The notes under the pieces: model-generated
What the model was told of the DNA's origin: nothing
What the model saw: only the letters and a program-made list of their open reading frames with translations
Database searches by the model: none
Assembly (NCBI GenBank): GCA_902363675.1
Contig: CABJAV010000008.1
Location: 1-64,000, forward strand
From: Lachnospiraceae bacterium
Lineage (GTDB): Bacteria; Bacillota; Clostridia; Lachnospirales; Lachnospiraceae
DNA length: 64,000 nucleotides
Direction: 5' to 3'
In this document: positions 1-8,126 of the stretch, one piece after another
Numbering within the stretch: position 1 is the stretch's first letter
Layout: every line of letters begins with the position of its first letter
Program-made: the position numbers and the translations under genes

Positions 1-200
1 AAGAAGTGGAATGAACGTGGTGAATTTCATTATCAGTAAAGATTTACTTGAAAATAGGATAAAAGATGGAGCTGGTCTGCTCAATCCCTTATCCTATTAC
101 TTAGCAAAAGTTGGAATATAAGTTGTAGAGCCGTATACGAGATCCGTACGTACGGTTCAATGGGAGGGGCGAGATAATTATTCTCCCTCTACCCTATTAT
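1..200 (+). mobile_element. 3' end of a group II intron (domains V-VI and end of its ORF)
   Basis: Bases 128-158 fold as a domain V hairpin: GAGCCGTA (128-135) pairs with TACGGTTC (151-158). It is followed by a domain VI-like stem (about 162-194) with a bulged A at 191 as the likely branch point, and a 3' end near 197-200. Bases 1-39 read in frame as the last 12 codons of a protein (KKWNERGEFHYQ, stop), compatible with the end of an intron-encoded reverse transcriptase/maturase, but the fragment is too short to prove it. The rest of the intron lies left of the window. Confidence 0.7.
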
Positions 201-261
201 CTAAACGGGCTGATATGGTTTGACCAAATTTGGCAAAACGAGAGCCGTTTTCACCCAATTT

Positions 262-336
262 TTAGTGGTTAAATATAGGACAACCGGCAAAAATGGGGTC
301 AAAAAACGGCCTTAGTGGTTAAAAAATAGGACAACC
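262..336 (+). repeat. Two direct repeats upstream of parA
   Basis: A 24-base unit at 262-285 and a 25-base unit at 312-336 share TTAGTGGTTAAA, then a short A/T tract, then ATAGGACAACC. They start 50 bases apart. Their place between the intron and the parAB operon suggests a binding site for a partition or regulatory protein, but no function is proven. Confidence 0.6.
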
Positions 337-456
337 AGAGAGCAATTTCGGGGGTATTTTTGAGGGTGATTTGGCACTCTCAGACACCGGATTTTTCGCT
401 GGAGAGTTTGGCATAATCTGACCAAATCTGAACAATTAAATACGATTCTAATGCAG

Positions 457-489
457 GCACTCAGTAACAAATAACTGGGTGCTTTTTTT
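457..489 (+). terminator. Rho-independent terminator or attenuator
   Basis: GCACTCAGT (457-465) pairs with ACTGGGTGC (474-482), with one G-T pair, and is followed by seven T residues. It would end transcription coming from the left before parA. Confidence 0.7.
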
Positions 490-516
490 GTTTCAGAGAT
501 TCCGGCATTAGAAAGG

Positions 517-551
517 GCCGTCACTTTATGATTTTGAAGTGGCGGCTTTTT
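517..551 (+). terminator. Second Rho-independent terminator or attenuator before parA
   Basis: GCCGTCACTT (517-526) pairs with AAGTGGCGGC (537-546), followed by TTTTT. It lies 44 bases before the parA start and 28 bases after the previous hairpin. Two hairpins in the leader suggest attenuation of the operon or insulation from upstream genes. Confidence 0.7.
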
Positions 552-595
552 CTATTTCCAGAAACAACAGCAACAATCAGAAATGAGGTGAAGTC

Positions 596-1417
596 ATGAA
601 CACACAAATCATCGCCATTGCCAACCAGAAAGGCGGCGTTGGCAAAACAACAACCTGTGCGAACTTGGGAATAGGTCTGGCACAGGCCGGAAAGAAAGTG
701 CTTCTGATCGACGGGGACCCGCAAGGAAGCCTGACAATCAGCTTGAGAAATCCGCAACCAGACAAGCTGCCATTTACACTGTCGGATGCAATGGGCAAAA
801 TTCTGATGGATCAGCCTATACGCCCCGGAGAAGGTATTCTGCATCATGCAGAAGGCGTTGACCTGATGCCTGCGGATATTCAGCTTTCCGGTATGGAGGT
901 TTCTCTGGTAAACGCCATGAGCCGTGAAACGATTTTACGGCAATACCTGGACACACTGAAGGGACAATATTCCCATATCCTGATTGACTGTCAGCCTTCG
1001 TTGGGGATGCTTACGGTCAATGCGCTGGCGGCTGCGAATAGGATCATCATTCCCGTTCAGGCAGAGTATCTGCCCGCTAAAGGGCTGGAACAGCTGCTCT
1101 CCACGGTAAACAAGGTAAAGAGGCAAATCAATCCCAAGCTCCAGATTGACGGTATCCTGCTGACGATGGTGGACAGCCGAACCAACTTTGCCAAAGAGAT
1201 TTCCGCGCTCCTGCGGGAGACCTATGGCAGCAAGATCAAAGTATTCGGCACAGAGATCCCCCATTCTGTCCGTGCAAAGGAAATCAGCGCAGAGGGAAAA
1301 AGTATTTTCGCCCATGACCCTGGCGGCAAGGTGGCAGAGGGGTATCGAAATCTGACGAAGGAGGTGTTGAAACTTGAAAAGCAGCGCGAAAAAAGTAGAG
1401 CTGGCATCGGTAGATGA
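596..1417 (+). CDS. parA: ParA/Soj-type partition ATPase
   Basis: This 273-aa protein is a cytoplasmic Walker-type ATPase of the ParA/Soj family, which segregates or stabilises DNA together with ParB. The deviant Walker A motif KGGVGKTT is at residues 12-19, and the DCQPS stretch near residue 131 is the Walker B region. The length is usual for the family. The ATG at 596 follows a GAGGTGA ribosome-binding site. The end overlaps the parB start, a usual sign of coupled translation. In an ICE it probably stabilises the excised circle; that role is inferred. Confidence 0.92.
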   Translation: MNTQIIAIANQKGGVGKTTTCANLGIGLAQAGKKVLLIDGDPQGSLTISLRNPQPDKLPFTLSDAMGKILMDQPIRPGEGILHHAEGVDLMPADIQLSGMEVSLVNAMSRETILRQYLDTLKGQYSHILIDCQPSLGMLTVNALAAANRIIIPVQAEYLPAKGLEQLLSTVNKVKRQINPKLQIDGILLTMVDSRTNFAKEISALLRETYGSKIKVFGTEIPHSVRAKEISAEGKSIFAHDPGGKVAEGYRNLTKEVLKLEKQREKSRAGIGR

Positions 1418-2309
1418 TTTGTTTTCTACGGAGGAGAGCCGTGCCGATGCTCAGAGAGAAAAAGTAGTAGAAATTCCGCTGTCGGAACTGCACCCGTTCA
1501 AAGGACATCCATTCAAAGTCAAGGATGACGAAGCAATGATGGAAACAGCAGACAGTATCAAGCAGTATGGTGTGCTGGTTCCTGCGATTGCCCGCCCTGA
1601 CCCGGAGGGTGGTTATGAACTGGTGGCCGGACACAGACGGCACAGAGCAAGTGAACTGGCAGAAAAAGAGACCATGCCGGTCATTGTTCGGGATTTGGAT
1701 GATGATGCCGCCACGATCATTATGGTTGACAGCAACCTGCAACGAGAAAGTCTCCTCCCCAGTGAAAGAGCATTTGCTTATAAAATGAAACTGGATGCTA
1801 TGAAACATCAGGGAGAGCGAGTGGATTTAACTTGTGCCCAAGTTGGGCACAAGTCCGATGGTAGAAAATCCAGAGATATTTTAGCTGAACAGGTTGGACA
1901 GAGTAAGAATCAAATTCAGAGATTTATCCGTCTGACCGAGCTGATTCCCGAACTGCTGGACATGGTGGATGAAAAGAAAATTGCCTTAAATCCTGCTTAT
2001 GAGCTGTCCTTTCTCAAAAAGGAGGAACAGGTAGACCTGTTGGACGCAATGGACAGCGAACAGGCTACCCCTTCTCTTTCTCAAGCCCAGCGGCTCAAAA
2101 AATACAGTCAGGAGGGGCATCTGACCCTCGATATGATGCGTGTCATCATGGGTGAGGAAAAGAAAAGCGATCTGGACCGAGTGACATTTACCTCTGACAC
2201 CTTGCGGAAGTATTTCCCTAAAAGCTATACGCCCCAGCGGATGCAGGAAACCATCATCAAGTTGCTGGAGGCATGGCAGAAAAAGCGTCAGAGAGACCAG
2301 GAACGATGA
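1374..2309 (+). CDS. parB: ParB-like DNA-binding partition protein (TTG start)
   Basis: This 311-aa protein is the centromere-binding partner of ParA. Residues about 30-125 form the ParB/Srx N-terminal domain with the nucleotide-binding motif GHRRHRAS. LQRESLLPSERAFAY is the usual junction, and an HTH (about 165-190, EQVGQSKNQIQRFIRLTEL) follows. The TTG at 1374 is taken as the start because AAGGAGG (1358-1364) lies at good distance and the frame overlaps parA by 44 bases. A perfect 12-base-arm palindrome lies inside the gene at 1830-1854. The C-terminus is lysine-rich and may bind a partner or DNA. Confidence 0.9.
   Translation: MKSSAKKVELASVDDLFSTEESRADAQREKVVEIPLSELHPFKGHPFKVKDDEAMMETADSIKQYGVLVPAIARPDPEGGYELVAGHRRHRASELAEKETMPVIVRDLDDDAATIIMVDSNLQRESLLPSERAFAYKMKLDAMKHQGERVDLTCAQVGHKSDGRKSRDILAEQVGQSKNQIQRFIRLTELIPELLDMVDEKKIALNPAYELSFLKKEEQVDLLDAMDSEQATPSLSQAQRLKKYSQEGHLTLDMMRVIMGEEKKSDLDRVTFTSDTLRKYFPKSYTPQRMQETIIKLLEAWQKKRQRDQER
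1830..1854 (+). promoter_or_regulatory. Perfect palindrome inside parB (candidate parS-like site)
   Basis: ACTTGTGCCCAA (1830-1841) and TTGGGCACAAGT (1843-1854) are exact reverse complements around a single G. Twelve matched bases with a one-base centre fit a protein-binding site better than an RNA terminator. ParB proteins often bind sites inside or next to par genes, so a parS-like role is proposed but unproven. Confidence 0.45.
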
Positions 2310-2321
2310 AAGGAGCCGCCT

Positions 2322-2597
2322 ATGAGGGATATTTCAGCCCGTGAGCTGAAAGGACACAACATTCTCGCCGTAGAGAGGTTTTGGGATAACACACGCTGGA
2401 TGATTGAGTTTTCCGTCCTGCGTCCCAGCACAGCTTACGGCAGCCCCGGAGAGGAAATGCGGCTGTTTTTGACCGAGGACGGGTATCAGGCTGCCCTGCA
2501 AAGCCAGCAGCGCCGGGAAATCAAGATCAAGCGTTACGCTCGTGTGATTGAGGGACATATCCTCGATTTCAAACCGGGAAAACGCCGCCGCTCATAA
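2322..2597 (+). CDS. Conserved small ICE protein, paralogue of the 3787-4101 product
   Basis: This 91-aa basic protein follows parB by 12 bases, with an AGGAG ribosome-binding site. I do not recognise a named family. It shares a pattern with the product of 3787-4101: RF..(D/N)TR.MI.F.VL, then GE..RLFL...GY..AL.SQ, then IKI...A.V..G. The two are therefore paralogues within one operon. The C-terminus (GKRRRS) is basic. There is no signal peptide or membrane segment. A DNA-binding or regulatory role in the par operon is possible but only a guess. Confidence 0.75.
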   Translation: MRDISARELKGHNILAVERFWDNTRWMIEFSVLRPSTAYGSPGEEMRLFLTEDGYQAALQSQQRREIKIKRYARVIEGHILDFKPGKRRRS

Positions 2598-2620
2598 ACC
2601 CATACAACGAAAGGAAAGGA

Positions 2621-2812
2621 ATGACTATGTGTACGGTAAAGGAAATTCAAGAAGCAATCCGGGAAGATTGCAAATCTCAGCATGACATGGATTCAACGGA
2701 TATTGACCGAGTGATGCAAACACTTCCTTTCGCCCAGGAGGAGCCATTTACAGAGGCGCGTCCTCGAAAGCCGCTGCTTTGGTTCTATGCAAGAAAATTT
2801 GAAAAGTGTTGA
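2621..2812 (+). CDS. Small hypothetical protein
   Basis: This is a 63-aa ORF; the second in-frame ATG at 2627 may be the true start. It is preceded by AAAGGAAAGG and lies 23 bases after the previous gene in the same operon. The N-terminal half is acidic and helical in composition, and the C-terminus (RPRKPLLWFYARKFEKC) is basic and aromatic. No family is recognised. A strong terminator begins three bases after the stop, which supports this ORF as the last gene of the parAB transcription unit. Confidence 0.5.
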   Translation: MTMCTVKEIQEAIREDCKSQHDMDSTDIDRVMQTLPFAQEEPFTEARPRKPLLWFYARKFEKC

Positions 2813-2814
2813 AC

Positions 2815-2850
2815 ACCGCAATTCTTTGGAATGAGGATTGCGGTTTTTTT
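2815..2850 (+). terminator. Terminator of the parAB operon
   Basis: ACCGCAAT (2815-2822) pairs with ATTGCGGT (2837-2844), followed by an unbroken T run. An ATG at 2831, in frame with the next gene, lies inside this hairpin and is therefore not a credible start. Confidence 0.8.
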
Positions 2851-2878
2851 GTACCCAAAATCGGAAGGAGTGAGGTCG

Positions 2879-3739
2879 ATGGCCGTTTTTCGCATTGAAC
2901 GGACCCGTGATTATACCGTGATGAGCAATCATCATTTACGAAATGCAAACCTGTCGTTAAAAGCCAAGGGACTGCTTTCCATGATGTTATCTTTGCCAGA
3001 GGACTGGAATTACACCACCCGTGGTCTTGCAAAGATCTGTAAGGAGGGCGTGGATGCCATAGGTGCTGCGTTGCGGGAATTGGAGGCCGCCGGTTATATT
3101 GTACGGCACAAGCTGCGTGACCGGCAGGGACGCATCAGCGATACAGAGTATGTCATATACGAGCAGCCACAGCTTAGAAAACCGGATACGGATTCACCAG
3201 ATACGGAAAACCCGTATATGGATAAACCGGATACGGAAAAGCCCGCAGAATTAAATATAGAGAAATCAAATACTCAAAAACAAAATATTTATGGATCAAG
3301 TACCGATTCCATTCCCTTCCGGGATTGCGCGGCAGATTGTCTGCCGGAACGGAAAGGAAGGGATGCGATGTCACTCACAGAGATAGAGAGTTATCGGGAA
3401 TTGATTCAGGAGAATATCGGGTATGAATACCTGTGTCAGCAGTATGAAACTTATCGGGAGGATTTGGATGAGATTGTGGAGCTGATCGTGGAAACGGTCT
3501 GTGCAAAGCGAAAGACCACCCGTATTGCAGGAAGCGATTTTCCGCATGAAATCGTTCGTTCCAGGTTCTTGAAGCTGGATAACTCGCACATTGAGTTTGT
3601 CATGGACTGTTTACAGAAGAACACCACGGAAATTCGCAACATGAAGCAGTATCTTCTGACCGTTCTGTTCAATGCACCGACCACGATAAGCAATCATTAC
3701 ACTTCACAAGTAAATCACGATCTGTATGGCGGCTGGTAA
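2879..3739 (+). CDS. DUF6017-type helix-turn-helix protein
   Basis: This 286-aa protein is read from the ATG at 2879, which follows GGAAGGAG. Longer in-frame starts fall in the upstream terminator. Residues 1-100 form a winged helix like those of replication-initiator or phage replication proteins (SLKAKGLLSMMLSLPEDWNYTTRGLAKI). A variable linker carries a PDT-type five-residue repeat (about residues 102-122). The C-terminal 110 residues match the DUF6017 pattern as I remember it. It probably binds DNA; replication or regulation of the excised ICE is an inference. Confidence 0.75.
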   Translation: MAVFRIERTRDYTVMSNHHLRNANLSLKAKGLLSMMLSLPEDWNYTTRGLAKICKEGVDAIGAALRELEAAGYIVRHKLRDRQGRISDTEYVIYEQPQLRKPDTDSPDTENPYMDKPDTEKPAELNIEKSNTQKQNIYGSSTDSIPFRDCAADCLPERKGRDAMSLTEIESYRELIQENIGYEYLCQQYETYREDLDEIVELIVETVCAKRKTTRIAGSDFPHEIVRSRFLKLDNSHIEFVMDCLQKNTTEIRNMKQYLLTVLFNAPTTISNHYTSQVNHDLYGGW

Positions 3740-3786
3740 ATGGTCGCTTTTTTATTGCCCGGAAGTGCCGGGAGAAAGGAGTAAGC

Positions 3787-4101
3787 ATGATGTCTGAGGG
3801 AAAGACCATAGGGCAGCTGATGGAAGAAATGCGGGCAAAGGCAGGAGCGCAGAATTATCACGGTCATGGATATATGGACCTCCAGCGTTTTGCGGAGGAC
3901 ACCCGGCACATGATTATTTTTGATGTGCTGACGAACGATTCCCCTGTTGGCTGGAAAGGCGAACGAACCCGCCTGTTCCTGTCGGATACCGGTTATGAAA
4001 AAGCACTGGATAGTCAGGAAAAGGGGCAGATTAAGATTTTGAGCCACGCAAAGGTACGTCAGGGCAATCTGCACTATGACCGTTCTGACCAGTTACGCTA
4101 A
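3787..4101 (+). CDS. Conserved small ICE protein, paralogue of the 2322-2597 product
   Basis: This is a 104-aa protein, with ATG at 3787 (a second ATG at 3790) after AAAGGAG. The N-terminus (TIGQLMEEMRAKAGAQ) is a predicted helix. Residues 35-95 repeat the pattern of the 91-aa protein at 2322-2597, including DTR.MI.F.VL and RLFL.D.GYE.AL.SQ. The family is not recognised and no enzyme motifs are seen. Keeping two diverged copies within 2 kb suggests non-redundant roles. Confidence 0.7.
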   Translation: MMSEGKTIGQLMEEMRAKAGAQNYHGHGYMDLQRFAEDTRHMIIFDVLTNDSPVGWKGERTRLFLSDTGYEKALDSQEKGQIKILSHAKVRQGNLHYDRSDQLR

Positions 4102-4199
4102 GGAGGGCGGTATGAAGCGTTATCTTCTGCGGCGGCTGGTGGTTCCGCCTTAGCAAAAAAAGAGATTCCCTGCAAACTTCGTGGAAAGGAGGCGAGAAA

Positions 4200-4700
4200 A
4201 TGCAGGAAGAAGTGGAAAACAGAACTTTGACGCTGGTTGTCAGTGGAACAAAGTTTACCGGCAGAATGTTTAAGGCTGCCATAAGCAAGTACATGGCACA
4301 TCGAAAGGAAAAGAAGCTGGAAAAACAGAGAAGCCGTGATGCGCCGGTTGTTCCGCATGGAAAACAGACTGTGAAGCAGCTTGTCGGGCAGAATCAGGGA
4401 ATATCCAACATTGAGATCACAGACCCCTCTATCAAGGAGTTTGAGAAAATCGCCCGGAAATATGGTGTGGATTATGCGGTGAAAAAGGACCGCAGCAGTT
4501 CTCCGCCAAAGTACCTGATTTTTTTCAAAGGCCGTGATGCAGATGCTCTGACAGCAGCTTTTACAGAGTACACCAACAAAAAGGTCAAAAAGGCAACGAA
4601 AACAGAGCGCCCGTCCGTACTGGAAAAACTTAACCAGTTCAAAGAGATGGTTAAAAATGCTGTGGTGGATCGCACCAAGCGAAAGGAGCTGGAACGATGA
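4200..4700 (+). CDS. pcfB: PcfB family conjugation protein (DUF3801)
   Basis: This 166-aa protein precedes and overlaps virD4 by four bases, the usual place of PcfB/DUF3801 proteins. In the enterococcal pCF10 system PcfB belongs to the relaxosome and coupling-protein complex. The N-terminal 50 residues contain TKFTGRMFKAAI, typical of the family. The middle contains QNQGISNIEITD and YGVDYAVKKD, and the C-terminal 40 residues are lysine-rich. The protein is soluble with no membrane segment. The start follows AAAGGAGG. Regulation is presumably shared with virD4. Confidence 0.85.
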   Translation: MQEEVENRTLTLVVSGTKFTGRMFKAAISKYMAHRKEKKLEKQRSRDAPVVPHGKQTVKQLVGQNQGISNIEITDPSIKEFEKIARKYGVDYAVKKDRSSSPPKYLIFFKGRDADALTAAFTEYTNKKVKKATKTERPSVLEKLNQFKEMVKNAVVDRTKRKELER

Positions 4701-5734
4701 AAAAGACATTGGACATCAAAAAGCTCATTTTGCTGAATATGCCGTATATCCTGCTGGGGCTGTTTGCTACCAATTTTGGAGAGGCATGGCGAATGGCACA
4801 AGGGGCGGATGCTTCAGAAAAGTTTCTTTCGCTGGTTGCGGTTCTGCCTGGGGCGTTGCAAAGTTTCTGGCCAAGCCTGCATCCATTGGACTTGTTGGTA
4901 GGGCTGTGCTGCGGTGTTGGTCTGAGGCTGGCGGTGTATCTTAAAAGCAAAAACGCCAAGAAATATCGACATGGTTTGGAATATGGTTCGGCCCGCTGGG
5001 GAACCCGTGAGGATATTGCACCTTACGTTGATCCTGTATTTCAGAACAATGTGATTCTGACGAAAACGGAGAGCCTGACCATGAACAGCCGCCCCAAGGA
5101 CCCCAAGACTGCCAGAAACAAAAATGTACTGGTGATTGGCGGCTCCGGTTCCGGTAAGACCCGATTCTGGCTGAAACCCAACCTGATGCAGATGCACAGC
5201 TCCTATGTTGTGACGGACCCGAAGGGAACAATTCTGGTGGAGTGCGGAAAAATGCTCCAAAGGGGTGCGCCCAAGCTGGGGAAGGACGGAAAGCCAATGA
5301 AGGATAAGCACGGCAAGGTCATTTATGAGCCGTACCGAATCAAGGTCCTAAATACCATCAACTTCAAGAAGTCCATGCACTATAATCCCTTTGCATACAT
5401 CCACTCGGAAAAGGATATTTTGAAGCTGGTGACAACGCTGATTGCCAATACCAAAGGCGAAGGCAAGGCCGGAGACGATTTCTGGGTCAAGGCGGAAACA
5501 TTGCTGTATTGCGCGTTGATTGGATATATCCACTATGAAGCTCCGGTGGAGGAGCAAAACTTCTCCACCCTCATCGAGTTCATCAACGCCATGGAAGTCC
5601 GGGAGGATGACGAGGAGTTCAAAAATCCCGTAGACCTGATGTTTGATGCACTGGAATCGGAAAAGCCAAACCACTTCGCAGTGCGGCAGTATAAGAAATA
5701 TAAGCTGGCAGCCGGTGATATATGCTCTAAGTGA
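4697..5734 (+). CDS. VirD4/TraG-type coupling protein, 5' part (interrupted by IME-1)
   Basis: This is the N-terminal part of the type IV coupling ATPase that brings the relaxase-DNA complex to the mating channel. Two hydrophobic segments (about residues 10-30 and 55-75) anchor it in the membrane. The Walker A motif GGSGSGKT is near residues 148-155. After residue 339 the frame enters IME-1 and stops after six more codons (GDICSK). Joining bases up to 5713 with 23577-24389 gives one continuous 609-aa frame reading ...KLAAG-KTAKSILISCG..., normal for the family. As it stands, this fragment lacks the Walker B half and cannot be a working motor. Confidence 0.9.
   Translation: MKKTLDIKKLILLNMPYILLGLFATNFGEAWRMAQGADASEKFLSLVAVLPGALQSFWPSLHPLDLLVGLCCGVGLRLAVYLKSKNAKKYRHGLEYGSARWGTREDIAPYVDPVFQNNVILTKTESLTMNSRPKDPKTARNKNVLVIGGSGSGKTRFWLKPNLMQMHSSYVVTDPKGTILVECGKMLQRGAPKLGKDGKPMKDKHGKVIYEPYRIKVLNTINFKKSMHYNPFAYIHSEKDILKLVTTLIANTKGEGKAGDDFWVKAETLLYCALIGYIHYEAPVEEQNFSTLIEFINAMEVREDDEEFKNPVDLMFDALESEKPNHFAVRQYKKYKLAAGDICSK
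5714..5715 (+). other. attL core of IME-1 (GG)
   Basis: virD4 sequence ends at GCAGCCGG here and foreign sequence TGATATATGC begins. The matching GG is at 23577-23578. The assignment comes from reconstructing the reading frame. Confidence 0.75.
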
Positions 5735-5784
5735 CTTTTTAATCATGATTTTGTCATGGTTAGTGAAGCAATCACTTAGAGCAT
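5722..5784 (+). repeat. 13-base inverted repeat at the left end of IME-1
   Basis: ATGCTCTAAGTGA (5722-5734) and TCACTTAGAGCAT (5772-5784) are exact reverse complements with a 37-base loop, followed by TTTTTG. It starts eight bases inside the element and ends 23 bases before the recombinase ATG. It could be the recombinase binding site, a terminator that stops virD4 transcription, or both. Confidence 0.65.
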
Positions 5785-5806
5785 TTTTGTTTCAGGAGGT
5801 ACAGCC

Positions 5807-7687
5807 ATGAGAAATGAAAAAATTACCCCACTGTACGAGCGCCTGAGCCGGGACGATGAGTTACAGGGTGAGAGCAACTCCATATCCAACCAAAAACAGA
5901 TGTTAGAGGATTTTGCCCGCCGGAATGGGCTGCCCAACCCTACGCACTTTACCGATGATGGTATCTCAGGCACCCGTTTTGACCGCCCCGGATTTTTGGC
6001 GATGATGGAGGAAGTGGAGGCAGGGCGTGTAGAGGCAATCGTCATCAAGGACATGAGCCGGTTAGGACGCGACTATCTGAAGGTCGGTCAAGTTATGGAG
6101 GTTTTGCGGCAGCGAGGCGTTCGTCTGATTGCCATCAACGACGGTGTGGACAGTCTGAAAGGCGATGACGATTTTACCCCGTTCCGCAACATTATGAATG
6201 AATTTTACGCCCGTGATACCAGCCGGAAAATCCGCTCTGTGTTTAAGTCAAAAGGCATGAGTGGCAAGCACCTGACCGGCACTGTGATTTACGGCTACTT
6301 ATGGGACGAAAAACGGGAGCATTGGCTGGTAGATGAGGACGCTGCCGAAGTGGTACGCCGTATATTCTCCCTCACGCTGGAGGGATATGGGCCTTACCAG
6401 ATCGCCTGCAAATTATCCACAGACCGGATTGAAATTCCTGTCGTACACCTTGCCCGCTTCAACGAGGGTGTGAACCGTTCAAAGCCGGTCAAAGACCCCT
6501 ATGGATGGGGATCATCTACCATCGTGAACATTTTGAAAAAGCGAGAGTATTTAGGGCACACCATCAATTTCAAGACCCGCAAGCACTTTAAGGACAAGAA
6601 AAGCCACTATGTTTCTGAGGACGAATGGACGATCTTTGAGAATACCCATGAAGCCGTTATCGACCAGCAGACCTTTGATTTGGTGCAGAAAATCCGCAGC
6701 AATGTACGGCGTTATCCAAACGGCTGGGGCGAAGCGGCTCCCCTCACAGGCTTGCTCTATTGTGCCGATTGCGGCGGCAAGATGTATGTCCACCGCACCA
6801 ACAATGGCAAGCGGATTCCTCAATATACCTGTTCCAATTATACCAAAGTTCCGTGTGGGACACTATGCCCTACACAACACCGTATCAATGAGAGTGCTGT
6901 CCTGACATTGGTTTCCGACACGCTCCGGGCTATCGCTGAATATTCGAGAAATGACCGGACGGAATTTATTCACACTGTTCAGGAGACGCAGGTTGCTCAA
7001 CAGAGTGCCGATATATCGAAAAAGCGCAGGCGTCTGGCCGCTGCTCAAAAGAGAGCCGGAGAACTGGAAAAACTGATTTGCAAAATCTATGAGGACAACG
7101 CCCTCGGCAAGCTGCCGGATGCACGATATAAGGCGCTTGATGCACAGTATGCCAAAGAGCAGGATGCACTTGAGATTGAAATTGCAGAGCTGGAAAAGGC
7201 TGTTACCGGCTATGAGCAGAGCCAGAAATCAGCGGAGAAATTTATAGCCCTGATTGATAAGTACGAAAATTTTGACACGCTGACAAACACCATGCTCAAC
7301 GAGTTTGTAGAGAAAATCCTTGTCCATGAACGCGCCCGAAAAGGCAGCCAGGACACCACGCAGGAAATTGAAATCTACTTCAATTTTTTAGGGCGCTATA
7401 TCCCACCATCCTTACAGCCGGTTCCTTTAACCCCGGAGGAACGGGAAGAACTGCGGAAAAAAGAAGAACGCAAGGACAGACTTCATCAGAATTATTTGAA
7501 GCGGAAAGCCAGCGGCGCACAAAAACGATATGAGGACAAAATCAAGGCGAAGAAAAAAGCGGAAATGGACGCTAAGAAAGCCCTGATCCGGGCTGAGGAT
7601 ATGAAAAAAGGTGTTTTTTCTACTATCGGTCAGCTACCAAAAGAAGAACCGCGCAAAGGCAGCATAGCAGCCAGCGCAGCAGTCTAA
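5807..7687 (+). CDS. Large serine recombinase of IME-1
   Basis: This 626-aa site-specific recombinase of the TnpX/TndX type should excise and integrate IME-1. The resolvase domain (about 1-150) starts with LYERLSRDDELQGES, whose serine is the expected nucleophile. The recombinase domain follows (about 165-290). A zinc ribbon with CADCGGKMYVHR and further cysteines lies at about 320-360. A coiled coil (about 400-470) precedes a lysine-rich tail. The ATG at 5807 follows AGGAGGT. The gene is immediately inside the left end, where its promoter may differ between the integrated and circular states. Confidence 0.93.
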   Translation: MRNEKITPLYERLSRDDELQGESNSISNQKQMLEDFARRNGLPNPTHFTDDGISGTRFDRPGFLAMMEEVEAGRVEAIVIKDMSRLGRDYLKVGQVMEVLRQRGVRLIAINDGVDSLKGDDDFTPFRNIMNEFYARDTSRKIRSVFKSKGMSGKHLTGTVIYGYLWDEKREHWLVDEDAAEVVRRIFSLTLEGYGPYQIACKLSTDRIEIPVVHLARFNEGVNRSKPVKDPYGWGSSTIVNILKKREYLGHTINFKTRKHFKDKKSHYVSEDEWTIFENTHEAVIDQQTFDLVQKIRSNVRRYPNGWGEAAPLTGLLYCADCGGKMYVHRTNNGKRIPQYTCSNYTKVPCGTLCPTQHRINESAVLTLVSDTLRAIAEYSRNDRTEFIHTVQETQVAQQSADISKKRRRLAAAQKRAGELEKLICKIYEDNALGKLPDARYKALDAQYAKEQDALEIEIAELEKAVTGYEQSQKSAEKFIALIDKYENFDTLTNTMLNEFVEKILVHERARKGSQDTTQEIEIYFNFLGRYIPPSLQPVPLTPEEREELRKKEERKDRLHQNYLKRKASGAQKRYEDKIKAKKKAEMDAKKALIRAEDMKKGVFSTIGQLPKEEPRKGSIAASAAV

Positions 7688-7713
7688 TCATCACGGAGCA
7701 AAGGAGAATGAAT

Positions 7714-8067
7714 ATGAGTAAGTTGACTTACATTCGTTGTGGAGATTATGATATACCCAACCTAAAACTTTCTGAACAGCCGGAAACTTCTATCGGCAAG
7801 TACGGCAGAATGCGAAAATCCTACCTAAAGGAACATCGCCCCATTCTCTACAACCATCTGCTGATGAGCGAGAAGCTGTATCCACACCTGTTAGAGATTG
7901 AACGGACAGCACAGGGGCGTGTGGAAACCATGTTGCCTCACATGATGGAGACTGCGGGTGTCACGGAAGAACTGAAAGCCTGTGACCCTATGCGCTGGGT
8001 GGGGCTGATGAACACGCTGAAAGCGCAGGCAGAGGAAATTATTCAAGATGAACTGATTTACAAATAG
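7714..8067 (+). CDS. tnpV: TnpV family protein
   Basis: This 117-aa protein is of the TnpV family known from Tn4451-like elements; its molecular role is not established. The family core GKYGRMRKSYLKEHRPILYN is clear, as is a C-terminal helix with PMRWVGLMN. The ATG at 7714 is preferred over 7708 because AAGGAG (7701-7706) would be only one base from the earlier one. It follows the recombinase by 26 bases and is probably cotranscribed with it. A second homologue lies out of frame inside the ICE helicase gene at 59427-59783. Confidence 0.85.
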   Translation: MSKLTYIRCGDYDIPNLKLSEQPETSIGKYGRMRKSYLKEHRPILYNHLLMSEKLYPHLLEIERTAQGRVETMLPHMMETAGVTEELKACDPMRWVGLMNTLKAQAEEIIQDELIYK

Positions 8068-8083
8068 TTTTTAGGCACAAGAA

Positions 8084-8124
8084 AGGCCGGGATTTTGCTG
8101 ACAAGTGGCAAATCCCGGCTTTGT
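8084..8124. terminator. Bidirectional terminator between tnpV and the araC-like gene
   Basis: GCCGGGATTT (8086-8095) pairs exactly with AAATCCCGGC (8110-8119). It is flanked by GAAAG on one side and TTTGTT on the other, and sits between convergent genes. Confidence 0.8.
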
Positions 8125-8126
8125 TC

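Noticed and set aside
2831..2878. Longer N-terminus for the DUF6017-type protein
   Set aside because: The upstream ATG is inside the parAB terminator; ATG 2879 has a proper ribosome-binding site.
3180..3243. PDT-type five-residue repeat in the DUF6017-type protein
   Set aside because: Only about four imperfect units in a linker; ordinary variable region.
4111..4152. 13-codon ORF (MKRYLLRRLVVPP) before pcfB
   Set aside because: It has a GGAGG-like site but is too short to support; could be a leader.
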